A stretch of 64,000 bases of DNA from Cunninghamia lanceolata (GCA_027924645.1 BSBN01000809.1:49506001-49570000); one strand, 5' to 3'; positions 48,701 through 60,385 are shown, counted from the first letter of the stretch. Notes: generated by a model from the letters alone, not told the origin. Made by a program: numbers and translations.

Positions 48701-51112
48701 CAATCTTGCACTTCTGTCTATAGGGTTAGGGTTCCATTGTGTTCTAACATCCTAAATCTTATCCATCATGATGGACCTGTATCCTCAGATGACTTCACTC
48801 CTGGAAGATTCTAAAAAGCTTGACAGTCTTTAAAAAATTGGTGATCTCTTAAAACATTCCTGACTCAATGATTTGATAGTGATCATACTTTTAAAGGGAT
48901 AGTTTTAGTTCAATACCATGTTAGATTTATCATCTAATCCCAGAACACCATGTCAACTAACATTTGATAGTTTGTGGGACTTTACACTCTTTATTGGTGA
49001 TTGTCCCTGGATTTGGACTTCTGACTGCTACTTTGGTCCCTTCGATATGACTGTTGCACAGTTGTTTTGGACTATTTACTGACTATCCATGACAGTATAG
49101 ACCTTTTGACAGTCTCTAGGACTATCCCAAATTGCATGACTACTTGGTGGTCTAACAAATATATTCATTTTTTAAGACCCAAAATCCTCTATTCTATGGT
49201 TACTGTTCTTCTATATCAGCTAAGAGACCTTTCACTATCTTGAAATAGGACTAAGGTTTCTAATCTTCCTATATTCAGACCTTAGACCCTTTTGATCTCT
49301 GTCATACTTTTTCCTCTCCATGTTTCTTTTCTATCTTTGCATGCTAAACCCTTCAGTCTTTAGCTTTGTGATGATTTTTTATTACTAACTATCCATTGTT
49401 TCTTGACAGTCATGTTGTCCTCTTGACTGTTCTTCCTTATCATTTCTATTGTCTTTGTGTATATCCCTGCAGAACAAGATACCTCTTTCTATTTCAAATA
49501 TTAGAGAAGATCTTCATTGTTCCTTTCTCATAGTTTGATGTTCCCCTTTCATTATGTAGGAGAGCCTATCATCTCTTGAAGGTAATGGTATCCCAATATT
49601 TGCTATATCTTATTCTATGATGACTCTGCTATTTTAATCATGTTGCTCCATGTATGCACTGCTACCTTATCTTTACTTGACCTTCCATGGTTTTGAGTAC
49701 TCCTTTCATTTGGTACTGAGGCTCTCTGCTCATTATAATGAAAGTGATGAAAGTTACTTCACAAGGTGTTAGTAAGACTTCCTCAAGCATGCATAGGTTT
49801 TAGTCTTTTTAAGCTCTTCAATGGCTTCCATTCCTTACATAGATCACTGTGTAGGTAAGCTATCTTTACCCATCTGTTAGAGTTGTTTCATGTACCTTTA
49901 TTAATCCAGAATGATTGTCTTTCTCTTTATGCATGCTCTTTTAATGACTATTTCACACTCTATGTATTGACTGTCATTGAGCTTTGATGGCTTTCTGTGA
50001 CATATGTGTCTCTTGCTCTTGTACTCATTATGAACAGGCTGATATCTCCTTCTAGTCCTGCCACAGTCTTGACATACATGTTGATGTACCTTGTTGATCA
50101 ACCCACCATCCCTTCCTTTCTTGACCTCTATGATAGCTTTTGTCTATCAACTCTGGACTGATCTGCAAGTACCTGTACCTGCACAATTAGCAAACAAGTT
50201 AGGAAATCAAAAGAGGCTAGGAGCCTCTCCTTTAATGGTGATTTGATTTCCTTTTTTTGGTTCCTTTTGGTAGCTATATATCTGCATCTGAGGACTATTT
50301 ATCTTTTTCTCTTTCTGATTAGGTGTTTTATGAAAGGTAGCAAGTACATTTTGATATTATTGCATATAGAAGTGGAAACGAATCCTAATCTCTAACATTC
50401 CTCCTCATTCTCTCTTGTACATCCCCTGGAGATATGAACAAGGAAAATTGAAGATGATGCTTCCAACAGTGGGATTCATGATTCAGGCAATGATGGAACC
50501 CTTCTCCTTTTTAATATGCTTACTTTTTGCTTTAGATGTACTTTTTTTCTTTCATTGCATCTTGTACATTTAATCCCACAGCTTGTGTGGGAGCATATAA
50601 AATTTTTTTCCTTATGAATATGAAGAGCTATTTTATGCAATGTTTTTTTGTATATTGCTTCTCCTTTGTGAATCAATTGCATAAAGATAAACTGAAAATG
50701 ATTGCATGATATAGATGTTCATACTCATGAACAGATTTAGTAAAATTTGTCTACCTTTTTATTATTTGATAATGTATCAACTGTAGTGAATTAATAATGA
50801 AAACAATGAACAATTCATTAATTAGCTTTCCCTCCTCCGGCTAGTGTTACGATATCTCCTGCTTTGTTGGGGTGTCCTTCCCATCCTTATCTGGCTCATT
50901 TAGCAGCTCTTACTAAGCTGCTACATGATTCTGGTATTGGTGGTCACCAGAATGGCCCTCCACCAGGCTAGTAGACCACCTTCTAGGACTGACTGAGAAT
51001 CTTCAACTTTTTTTTCACTTTTCCCCTTGAACTTATCTGCTTCTTCAAAGCAACAAATCTTAGTGTTGTTCCATCTTGACCTGATTGAGCTGAAAAGCAC
51101 AATTAGGTAACA
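45749..51112 (-). repeat. Large element 5' LTR (uninterrupted)
   Basis: 5364 bp from TGTTGTCACAAAGG to TTAGGTAACA on the plus strand. It aligns with the two halves of the left LTR and contains the empty copia target TGAAC at 48546-48550. No ORF above 70 codons. The Met-starting open frame at 51060-51392 only overruns its edge. Confidence 0.93.
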
Positions 51113-51117
51113 GCAAC
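51113..51117. repeat. Target-site duplication GCAAC (right)
   Basis: Matches 30308-30312. Confidence 0.9.
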
Positions 51118-52019
51118 ATGATCCCTAATTTGATCCTAGTATTGTGCTTTAAGCTATCTACAGATGCATTACAAGTTCTTGGGGGAATTTCTAGCATTTT
51201 CCTTATATTTTGTGTAGATATTACATAGATAAAGTCATTATTTCTCCCCTTTCCTCTTATCATTATTGATGAGAGTTTATATTTTTCAGCACATATGACA
51301 ATAATTTCATAACAATGGTTGACAATAGGGACTAAGTGCCTAGGAAGAGAGGAGGTCCAAATCCTATCAACAAATTTATCTATGGCTTGCATGCTTGAAT
51401 CGACAAATTTCTTCTATGTTCAGTGAAATGTTGCTTCTTTTAACTAACTAGGGTTGGTTTTGGAGAGGATAGTATCACAACTAGGTTTGCATCATCTTGC
51501 ACCATATCACTTATAGTATACGAAAAGACAATAGGGGAAGAAGATTTTGTTATTGGGTGATCAAGGTGTGTTATCGTGAACGAAGAGTATCGTAGATTCA
51601 ATGCCTCAATTAGACCATCCCCCCTTATAAATCTTGTAAGTGACATTCCCTAGGTTCTTGCTATCATTCCACCATGTTTGTCTTCTCTTGGTGGAATGGT
51701 TTTTCCTTTTCCGCTAGTGGTTTTCTTGGGTTTTAAAGCTTTTTTCCTTGCTCCCACCTTCTAAATGTCTTCAATGCTTCTTCTACAAATGCTTGCCCTT
51801 TATTAATTATGTTTGGCCACACATTTCTTTAGCTTTCTTTATACTTGTGAGTACTTTTATTGGGATGCTAGAAATATGATTTATGGTAGCTTCAAAGATC
51901 ATGTTGTCTGGCTTTGTCAGTAGGAGTTGAGGACATGCTTTGCAAATTAAATGTTTGTACAATGAATAACTACCTCCACTAGGACCTTTATATGCAATTA
52001 GAAGGTGGTAGCTTACCAT
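51118..52019 (-). pseudogene. Degraded coding region, unknown protein (N-terminal part)
   Basis: Three minus ORFs lie in order: 52019-51807 (with K-G-P-S-G-G-S-Y-S-L-Y-K-H-L), a basic Lys/Pro-rich linker near 51700-51760, 51646-51440 (M-S-L-T-R-F-I-R-G-D-G) and 51392 down to 51118 (N-H-C-Y-E-I-I-V-I-C-A-E-K-Y-K-L-S, then T-Q-N-I-R-K-M-L-E-I-P-P). They are joined by frameshifts and stops. At the GCAAC target the text continues into 30312 (R-D-H-V-A-F-M-K-N-L-Y-I-D-Q-P). It lies downstream of the Tat-like integrase on the same strand, so it may be that element's 3' ORF, or the gag-side ORF of another element. Not recognised. Confidence 0.5.
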
Positions 52020-52146
52020 GCAATATGTCCTTTACACGTGTTGTTCATATTATGTTGTGTGTCTTGTCACTTGGAGTTTGGGTGAATTATGTAGATCATC
52101 TATCATTTCAAGATCTTTTCTTCCTTTCTTGATAAATAATTTGAAC

Positions 52147-52590
<444 letters not shown>

Positions 52591-52739
52591 TGAAGATTTA
52601 GTTATTTACATTATATACATGCAAGAATAACACTTAATACCATATGTGCTTGGTTTAAGATGGATAACATTTACTAGAATTGGCAGCATAATTCCATCCA
52701 TCACTGTTAACTGAAATCAATTTGCTTGTTTGCATGCAG

Positions 52740-53700
52740 TGATGAGATATGGGCCACTCCAGAGTGAGTCAAACTTACCATGGTGTTCTATTTTATCTCG
52801 ATTCTTGTCCCATTTCAACACCTAGTCACATATTTTGAAATTTTATATTGTTGATCCATTGTCAAACCATCTTATCACACTTTCTTAGTATTTTTCCATT
52901 TGATCATATGTAGTTCTTCTTTGTTCTTCTAGTTGAACTATTTCAGCCAATATATTGGTTATGGGTCCATTTTCATCAATTTACATCTGATGCACAATCT
53001 TAAGAGCTAGGAATTCAATATGACTAGGCATTCTTGCTTCTCTTCCATATATGAGTGCATATGGAGAAGTTTTAATAACCTACTTAGGTGTAATTATATT
53101 AGCCCAAAGGGCCTTTTTTATGTGCAAGTTGCATTGTCTTTTATGATTTGAGTCAATCCTTTAATGATCCTTAGTAATTTTTTGTTGGTTGATTCAGCTA
53201 GTCCATTCTCTTGTGGATAATAATTTGATGATCCTTTTAGGTATATTCTATATTTTAAGGCCAACTTAATTATACTTGTTCCAATGAATGCCTTTGCATT
53301 GTCTATAATAATAGTCTCTAGAACACCAAACCTAGTTATGAGACCCTCTAGAAAGTTGATGTTTGTGAGCTCATAAGCTTCCTTTATTCGAATGGCTTCT
53401 GACCATCTGGTGAAGTAGTCTCTGGATGTTAATATGAGTTTGTCTCCTTCACTTGACAATGGGTAGATTACTCATATGAAATATAATCCCCATTGAGCAA
53501 CAGGTTGTTCAATTGTAACGAGTCTGAGGGGCATGGGTGCTTTCCTTCTTCTACCTATATATTATTGGTAATTTTGATAATTTTTTGACCACTTGTATGT
53601 ATCTGCAAACAATTGTAGACAATAATATCTAGCCCTCATTATCTTGATGGTTGTTATGTAGGATAAATAATGTCCTCCTGAGATTCCTTCATGAAATTCC
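52740..53700 (-). pseudogene. Tat-like Ty3/gypsy integrase
   Basis: Minus-strand order: zinc-site start H-E-G-I-S-G-G-H (about 53680), then K-W-S-K-N-Y-Q-N-Y-Q where the usual C-x-x-C cysteines appear as Tyr. The 114-codon core (53459-53118) has Asp in R-D-Y-F-T-R-W, Asp in I-I-D-N-A-K-A-F and Glu in N-G-L-A-E-S-T-N-K, so the D,D-E triad is kept. The C-terminal end reads L-K-W-D-K-N-R and H-G-K-F-D-S-L-W near 52790, a typical Tat/Athila-group ending. No chromodomain follows. Confidence 0.9.
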
Positions 53701-53718
53701 TTTAATTTAATGCTATTA

Positions 53719-53893
53719 TTAATAGTATTCCATCAAAGTTTTTTTTAAAGAAGACTCCCTAAATTAATCAATATGGAGCTTCTTGTAACTTGATTGTCTC
53801 TATCCACACATATTAATAGTATTCCATCAAATTTTTGTTTAAAGAAGACTCCCTAAATTAACCAATATGGAGCTTCTTGTAACCTGAATGCCC
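53719..53893. repeat. 94-bp tandem duplication inside pol
   Basis: TTAATAGTATTCCATCAAA... at 53719 repeats at 53813 with few differences, through GGAGCTTCTTGTAACyTGA. It lies between RNase H and integrase and adds an out-of-register block to the frame. Confidence 0.9.
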
Positions 53894-54640
53894 TTTTTTT
53901 GTGTTAGGTTTAGATTTTCTAAGAATCTTCTAGTTTGCAGGAACTCAATTTATCATGTAGTCATCCTATAGTTGGTTGTTCCTCAATATTAAGACAAATT
54001 TCCTTTTGTTGAATAGAACAATTTTTAGGATATGCTTCTGGTTCCTTGGAATCAAGACATATTCTACAAGATGTTAGCATAGGGCCCTTCCTCTTACCAT
54101 ATTTATTGGTTTTATCTTGACCTCATGTTCAAGGATATTTATTAGCCATCCTTCTCTCTTCACACTAATTTCCCCATTGAAGATAAATTCTCTTATTCCT
54201 ATGTGGACTACCATAGCAATGACTTTGTTGTAGGAAATTAGAGGCTTAAATTTTTTGAGTCCATTTAATAGTGCATATATTTGTCTCTTTATGAAAGTAT
54301 ATCTAGTTTCTGCCTCCTTTAAAGTTTGGCTGAAGAAAGCAATCAGGTGTTCATCTTCTTGATCTTCTTCCTTTTATGTTAGTACTACAGTGATACTTGC
54401 TTGGCTACCATATGCATAAATTAGAAATTCTTTGGAAAATTAGGGTTGACTAGCACTAGAGCATTACATGTTTCCATCTTAATCTATTCAAACTCTTTCT
54501 TACCTTCTTCTACCCACTTGAATTTTTGATCCTTTTTTAGCATGATAGTAATAGGGTGTATTATTCCTACAAAATCTTATATAAACTTCCTTACAAAGTT
54601 TATTTTTCCTAGGAAAGATTGTAGCACCTTTTTGTGCTAA
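53894..54640 (-). pseudogene. Tat-like RNase H and linker
   Basis: With stops and shifts, the minus strand reads the post-RT connection (F-L-G-K-I-N-F-V-R-K-F-I), then K-K-D-Q-K-F-K-W and F-M-H-M-V-A-K-Q-V-S-L near 54400-54420, the start of an RNase H domain in a weakened form. Confidence 0.7.
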
Positions 54641-55551
54641 GGTAATGATATCTCCATGATTTTATGTACCCTTTCTGAATCAATTTCTATTCCTTCTTTT
54701 GAAAATACATGCCCCAACAACTTACCTTGTGATACACCGAATATACATTTCTTTGGATTAAGGGAAATCCTAAACTTCAAACACCTTTGGAATATTTTCT
54801 CCAAATGATCAAAATGGTCTTATTTATTCTTTGAAAATATAGTGATATCATCAATGTATACCAAGATAATCTCTTTGATCATATCTTTAAAATCTATGTC
54901 CATGGATCTTTGGAAGGTGGCCCCTGCATTGGATAAATCAAATGACATTTTTTGATAGGCAAAAGTACCCCATTTTATGGTGAATGTTGTTTTATGTTGA
55001 TCATCTTCTTTGACCAATAGTTGGTTGAATCCTAAGAAACCATCTAACATTGAAAATCTATTAACACCTTCCATGCTTTGAAGTATTTGGTCCATTGAAG
55101 ATAGTGGGTAATGATCCTTAAGTGATGCTTTGTTGAGGTCCCTAAAATCTACACACTGGAAAATTTCTCCATTTTTCTTTCTTACTGAGACCAAGTTTGA
55201 GATCCACATTGAGTGTTTAATTGGATATATCAACTTTACACTTATCAACTTGTTGAGTTCATGCCTCATCCTTGATTCTATCTTCAGATTGATTGGCCTT
55301 TGTTTTTGTCTTACTAGATTTTCCTCAAGCAGTATCTCAATAGTGTGCTACATTATTTTCTAGTCAAATCCCTTCAATTCTTTATACGTATAGGCCATGA
55401 TTTTATCATACTTAGTGCAAAGATGTAGAATATGTTCTTTTTCCTTTGTAGTTGAAATAGTTGTAACTTTAGTATTTTCCTGGAGTTTTTTGAATTCCTT
55501 TGTAATCTTTCTCATTTGCTTCAATTCCTCTTTTATTTCAACTAGCATCAT
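54641..55551 (-). pseudogene. Tat-like Ty3/gypsy reverse transcriptase
   Basis: A 149-codon open piece (55269-54820) contains V-R-K-K-N-G-E-I-F-Q-C-V-D-F-R-D-L-N-K-A, a worn M-P-F-G-L-x-N-A block (M-S-F-D-L-S-N-A-G-A-T-F-Q-R) and V-Y-I-D-D-I-T-I-F-S-K with both catalytic aspartates. A-G-A-T-F-Q-R and D-D-I-T are hallmarks of the Tat/Athila clade. Downstream L-N-P-K-K-C-I-F-G-V-S-Q-G-K-L-L-G-H is also canonical. A 63-codon open stretch upstream (55551-55360) is the pre-RT linker. Upstream gag and LTRs are not found in the window. Confidence 0.92.
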
Positions 55552-57161
55552 TTGGGCTAACTAACCCTTCTAATGTAATCATTCCTCTTGGAAATTTGTT
55601 TCCTTTTAATAAAATGAAAGTGCTTCAATAAAATGAAAGTGGCAAATAGCATTAGAGGATTGCAAAAATAAATAACTATATATATATAGAATATTAGAGA
55701 GGGGAGAGGTGGCAAATACGACCAATGGGAAGATTCCACCACAATAGCATAAAATATGCAAGTTTAACTCCCAAGGAAGATGTTGACACATTGCACCCTC
55801 TCACACTAATACTCACATTATTAATCCTAATCAAGCTTAATTAGAAGTATAGGAAAAACCTAGGAAATAGGAAAATAAAAGCCTACACTAACAATAATAA
55901 TGGCATCAATAGTAAAATAAATGTGCATACTAAGAGTAAGAACAAGGGGAATAACATATCATCATAATTAAACATGTCAATGTGTCTCATTTACAATTTG
56001 CAACAATTTAAATATTAATATTAAAACATAGTGAGAAACCTAAAATACATGTATCGGATTAGATCTCAACATAATTCTTGAAATAGATGATGTTATAAGT
56101 AATAAAATCATAAACCATATAATCATAATGATAATACAATCTAACCAATTTTTCATTTTACCATGTACCATGAGTACCATTGTTGATGTCACCATTTGAA
56201 CCATTGAGGAGAGGAGAGAGAATATCATGAGGGCACTTTTCAAACCACAAAGCCAACATGACTCCCTTGTGCACCACCCAAACTAGACAAGACCCTATCC
56301 TTCATGGATAGGGTCATAAAAAAGAACCATTTAGGGAGAAAATTGAGGCTACTAGTGTAGGTTCCTTCATCAAAACATACATGTCATCAAAATATAAGCA
56401 CCTTGGCCAAGGATTTCGATAAAGACACACATGTATCACTTGTTTCCCATAAATAGATAAATATTCCTAAATAAAGGTACTTCCTAAGGTGTAGGACCTC
56501 TACAAAAATGTACAACACTTATACAATGTACTTATATAAGATAGTTGCATGTGTTCACCAACTACTCATAGATGAAAAATAAATCCCTAAAATATAACTA
56601 GATTTATGACCTCACTTATTGGACAATATCAAACAACCCAATTGTAGGGGAGTGAGTTAGTAACAAAAGAGAAGGTCTAGATCCCACAAAACCTCTACCT
56701 ACTTCCTATTAACAACTCAACCTCATAAAAATTGAGTGCACAAGCACAAATAAATAGACCTCTCTCTCAATCCAACAATCAAGTACACAGAGAATAAGTG
56801 TATGCATACTTGTTTCAAGGAAAAACATCTCATTTTGTATATAAATCTCAATTGGTATTTGTGCCACTCTTTCCAAGGTTATATATCTAGAAAATTAAAT
56901 AACAATAGCCACTCACTAACATAATAATAAAAATCATGTATCACTCTCTACGATTGGTAGATCAATAAGCATCATGCATGTAGTAGATTTCATTGTAAAA
57001 AATGTAACACTATCATTCCAATATGGTTGTTCCCACAGTAGAGTTCTATGGTATCACATCATACTCAACCAATAGACCAACAAGTGGTAAGATGTCCAGG
57101 TATAGAATGAGTACAAATTTCTCAAGATAGATCTCAAAGATGACAAGTTTCATTATGGGAA
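55552..57161. other. No supported gene; left flank of TR-GAG-like element
   Basis: AT-rich, with short open frames only. A 19-bp tandem AATAAAATGAAAGTGnTTC-like doublet lies at 55605-55640. Recognisable Tat coding stops near 55551; its gag is either lost or beyond recognition. Confidence 0.5.
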
Positions 57162-57166
57162 AATAT
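57162..57166. repeat. Target-site duplication AATAT (left)
   Basis: AATAT before TGTGTCACT, repeated at 60381-60385 after CACCAACA. Confidence 0.75.
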
Positions 57167-57423
57167 TGTGTCACTAATTGACTCAAGCCACTAGGATCAC
57201 CTACAAAACCTAGGATTTACCTACTACAAGAGAAAAACACAAAGAGAATTAATTTGCACAATATTGGATGCAATAATGAAATTGGATTAAAGAATTACAT
57301 GTGAGAACTTGCTTTTATATTTGCAAGTTAGAAAACCCTAAAATGACTTAAGAATAACCTAAGACTAAAATTAGCCCTAAGTCAACTTAATAAAGTGTAA
57401 TTAAATATTTAATTACACCAATA
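57167..57423 (-). repeat. TR-GAG-like element 3' LTR
   Basis: Plus-strand ends TGTGTCACT and CACCAATA. The minus-strand TG start has decayed to TA. A minus TATA box AATATAAAAGC lies at about 57311-57321, framed by inverted AACTTGC/GCAAGTT. Confidence 0.88.
57311..57321 (-). promoter_or_regulatory. Likely LTR TATA box within small palindrome
   Basis: AATATAAAAGC on the minus strand sits between AACTTGC (57306-57312) and GCAAGTT (57323-57329). The other LTR has the same box near 60268-60278, with one arm base changed. Confidence 0.5.
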
Positions 57424-57434
57424 CCCCCCTTAAG
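57424..57434 (-). other. Polypurine tract
   Basis: Minus strand CTTAAGGGGGG directly precedes the 3' LTR. Confidence 0.8.
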
Positions 57435-57621
57435 TGCAACTTAGGGAGAAATGAAAAACATGTAAATGATGCAAATGTGTGTCCCATCTGCAAGGCCAGC
57501 TTAGGTACCCATGTACAACAAGAATCTCTCATAAAGTGGAGAAAAGGAGAAAAACCCAGTGGGAGAAAACTCCTCTCCAAAAGAGAGAAAATACAAAATA
57601 AGTGATGGAAGGACTCAACAT

Positions 57622-58745
57622 CTAAGACCCACCAAGGACTAAATCCATCACGAAAATACAATCAATAGATATACAACACCCCATAAGAGAGGATGTAGAG
57701 AGAAGGTCTGATGACCCCCGTAGAAGTGAGAAGGATGAAACCCCATGCGACGAAATAGTCCCTCCCAAAATATAGATGAGAAGAGAGACCATGCAGCCAC
57801 TCCTCAAAATGACTCTTGCAGTGTTGGAAGATGCTCGACATAGAATACATATGAAGACACATGAACGTTGAACAACATTCCTCCCCTTAGGAAGAAATAG
57901 AACTGCAGATGTGTGCATAATGTCTTCCCATTCTAGATAGGAATAAACAGGAAGAAGGATAAATGTCTCTGTACTCTACACATGATCCAAAGACAACAAT
58001 GATGCTCCTGAAAACTGCTCAAAAGTCTCCAATCCACTACCAAATTGTGACTAAAGAAGAGGAGGATGAAGAACAATCTCTAAAGAATATAATGGTGATG
58101 CAACTTCATTGAAGATATCATCAAATAGAAGACAAATTTCCTCAATGTGATCCTCCAAATCTGCAAGGTGGGACTCTACAAACAATAATGATATATCTGG
58201 TAGATATGTGTCCCAACAAGCTATCTCTGGAAGAGTGATAATTTCTCGCTGCAAAGAATCTGATGTAGCAACAAGTAATAAAAATATGATCTTGATAAGA
58301 GGAGAAGGAGAAGCAAAAGAAGTCTATATGTCATCTGAACTAGCAAGACCTATCAAATATGCAAGCTCCTCAACTATATCATCATCAAAGGGTATATGAT
58401 CTGCATCATCAAGGGGTATGTGGTAATCCATAGCAAGATCATTTGGGAATGGAGAGATATGTGGGTCTCCATACAACTCCCAAATGCATGTCCAAAGCCT
58501 TGGCACTCAATATGTGAGATGGAACACATAGTGTCAAAATCAACACTAGAACCAATCAATCCTACAATATGATCAATATAATTTCCCCATGCAAATTTCC
58601 TCCCAGGTGTAGCTGGTTCAGGTATGATTCCATAAAGATAAAGCAAAAGATTAAGCTACCTGAGATGTGTCAAGATGCCCTTTCGCCAAGACTCATAATT
58701 ATCCTTACCTAATGTTACCACGGAAGGGTGAATAGAAAAACCCAT
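57622..58745 (-). pseudogene. Gag-like ORF of the compact element
   Basis: Start Met at 58745 opens M-G-F-S-I-H-P-S-V-V-T-L-G-K-D-N-Y-E-S-W and I-L-T-H-L-R, the L-x-G-x-N-Y-x-x-W ... L-R signature that begins copia-type (UBN2/DUF4219-like) gag proteins, followed by P-G-R-K-F-A-W. A TAG follows L-R. The frame then runs to 58507, shifts by one, and continues from 58506 to 57622 with two or three stops. The later part is acidic and Leu-rich (D-A-D-H-I-P-F-D-D-D-I-V-E-E-L). No zinc knuckle is seen. Gag alone would need pol from another element. Confidence 0.6.
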
Positions 58746-59439
58746 GATATATCCTTAAATAAATCAGATCATATATCAACAATCTAAATATGTATTAATG
58801 TTGATAAATGAAGCCCAACAAAACAAACAGAACTTCTCCAGGTGCCAAAATGTCCAAAATATCAAACAAAAGCCATAAAACTGACAAACTGAATAGAGAA
58901 TACCTAGTGTTGAATCTGGACAAAGTACATGGATGGCTGTGTAGAGATCCTCAATACCTTTCCAACGCCGCAAGAATTGCAAAAATTGGAGATCATGGTA
59001 AAAAGTTACGAGCTCAGAGGCTAAAAGGGTATTTGGACTTCAAACAACAATAAATGTCACCAGCAGAAAAATCTAGAAAAAATAACAACACCACTGGATT
59101 GTGCTTGGAACCATCTTTTTTATGCCTATTCATTTTTGAAAATCTGACTCCGTTTGCCTAATTTATGCCCAAAAGAAAAAATCAACTCCTTTAGGGCAAA
59201 TAGGTAAAAAATGGCCCCTTACTACTAAATGTGGTGGAACTACCGCCAAATGTAGAAGCTTGTCAGATAAAAATAGGGCTTTACCAAAACTAGAGGAGCT
59301 GCTAAATTGAAGATCTTTGTTAAATTGGCAAATGCGCCAAATCTGGAGGAGGTGACAAAAGTACAAGCTACGTAGTCAAAGTATATGTGTTAAAAAATTT
59401 AAAGTTTTTTTAGGCCTTAAAGGCTAAAGCGCATGGGAT

Positions 59440-59595
59440 GGGAGGCCACGTAGGCCACACCCCACACCCCAAATAGGGGGCTGCAGCCCAAACTAGGGTG
59501 TGCAGCCTCTTCTAAGTGTGGGGCATAAAAAAGGCAGGGCGGTACCCTACAACAAGGTATGGGGCCTGCACAGTACCCTGTGTAGGTACCCAAAG
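59440..59595 (-). other. GC-rich structured leader segment
   Basis: An island of high GC in AT-rich surroundings, inside the leader between primer site and gag. It has repeated GGGTGTG/GGGGC(A/T) motifs and an inverted pair GGTACCCTAC (59541-59550) with GTAGGTACC (59582-59590). It could fold in the RNA. Role not known; packaging is a guess. Confidence 0.45.
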
Positions 59596-60107
59596 CCCTA
59601 AAAAAATTCTATTTTTTTTAACTTTCAATAACAATAAAAAACTTTGCGTGTAAAATTTTTTTTGCAATATATATATATATACTTTTTTTTTTATTTTTAA
59701 TTTTTTTTAAAAAAGCAGAGAATTTTTTTTAAATCACCTCGTATAATGAGCTGGGGAGGTCGTACGACTTCCCTGGCAAAAATCTTTTGCCCCAGATGAT
59801 CCCGATGCCAATTTCAAATATTTGGCAGTCGATCTTAAAGTTTTTAGGCCTTCTGAGTGCAATGGCAGGGTTAGATTTGGCCCAAAATGCTCTGAAAATT
59901 ATCTTTCCTCTGGATCCAAAAAAAGCACCCACTGAAACCCTTGCAGATCTGGCCTACGAAGCTCAAATCAAGCCAAATAGAAGGCTAATCTGAGTAATTT
60001 GACTGCTTTGGATCCAATGGAAGACTCTGTTTTGTACATAAAGACACCCAACAAATGACTCTTGATCAATTTTTCTTTGGATCTGAGAAGGGGCTTGCAA
60101 ATTTAGA

Positions 60108-60119
60108 GCTGTGATACCA
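60108..60119 (-). other. Primer-binding site of compact element
   Basis: Minus strand TGGTATCACAGC, one base different from the tRNA-iMet complement TGGTATCAGAGC, two bases inside the 5' LTR. Confidence 0.85.
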
Positions 60120-60121
60120 TT

Positions 60122-60380
60122 TGAGAGTCACTGATTGACTCGAGCCACCAAGATCACCTGCAAAACCTAGGATTTACCTTCTACAAGAGAAAAAAGCAAA
60201 TATGATGAATTTGCATAATATTGGATGCAATAATGAAATTGGATTAAAAAATTACATGTGAGAACTTGCTTTTATATTTGTAAGTTAGAAAACCCTAATA
60301 TGACTTAAGAATAACCTAAGACTAAAATTATCCCTAAGTCAACTTAATAAAGTGTAATTAAATATTTAATTACACCAACA
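60122..60380 (-). repeat. TR-GAG-like element 5' LTR
   Basis: Plus-strand ends TGAGAGTCACT and CACCAACA. Partner of 57167-57423, followed by AATAT. Confidence 0.88.
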
Positions 60381-60385
60381 AATAT
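60381..60385. repeat. Target-site duplication AATAT (right)
   Basis: Matches 57162-57166. Confidence 0.75.

Larger units (their letters stand above)
30313..51112 (-). mobile_element. Large-LTR non-autonomous retrotransposon (LARD-like) with its own ORF
   Basis: The LTRs are 30313-42710 (containing a nested copia element) and 45749-51112, 5361 and 5364 bp once the insertion is removed. A perfect 5-bp TSD GCAAC flanks it. The internal region is only 42711-45748. A primer site next to the right LTR shows minus-strand orientation. No protease, RT, RNase H or integrase is visible inside. A decayed ORF of about 630 codons (about 45492 to 43597) fills much of the internal region. LARDs are defined by long LTRs and a non-coding centre; this one differs by carrying a protein frame. 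LTR ends are TGTT...AACA on LTR B, worn on LTR A. Confidence 0.92.
57167..60380 (-). mobile_element. Compact TR-GAG-like LTR retrotransposon
   Basis: 3214 bp, with LTRs of 257 bp (57167-57423) and 259 bp (60122-60380), TSD AATAT, a primer site TGGTATCACAGC and a polypurine tract CTTAAGGGGGG in the right places for minus-strand orientation. The internal 2.7 kb holds one gag-like ORF (58745 to about 57622) and a non-coding leader of about 1.3 kb, with no pol motif. That is the design of terminal-repeat retrotransposons with a GAG domain. By eye about 18 differences separate the LTRs. Confidence 0.88.

Noticed and set aside
30313..51112. Reading the large direct repeats as a segmental duplication
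   Set aside because: The perfect GCAAC target duplication, TG...CA-like ends and primer site fit an LTR element better.
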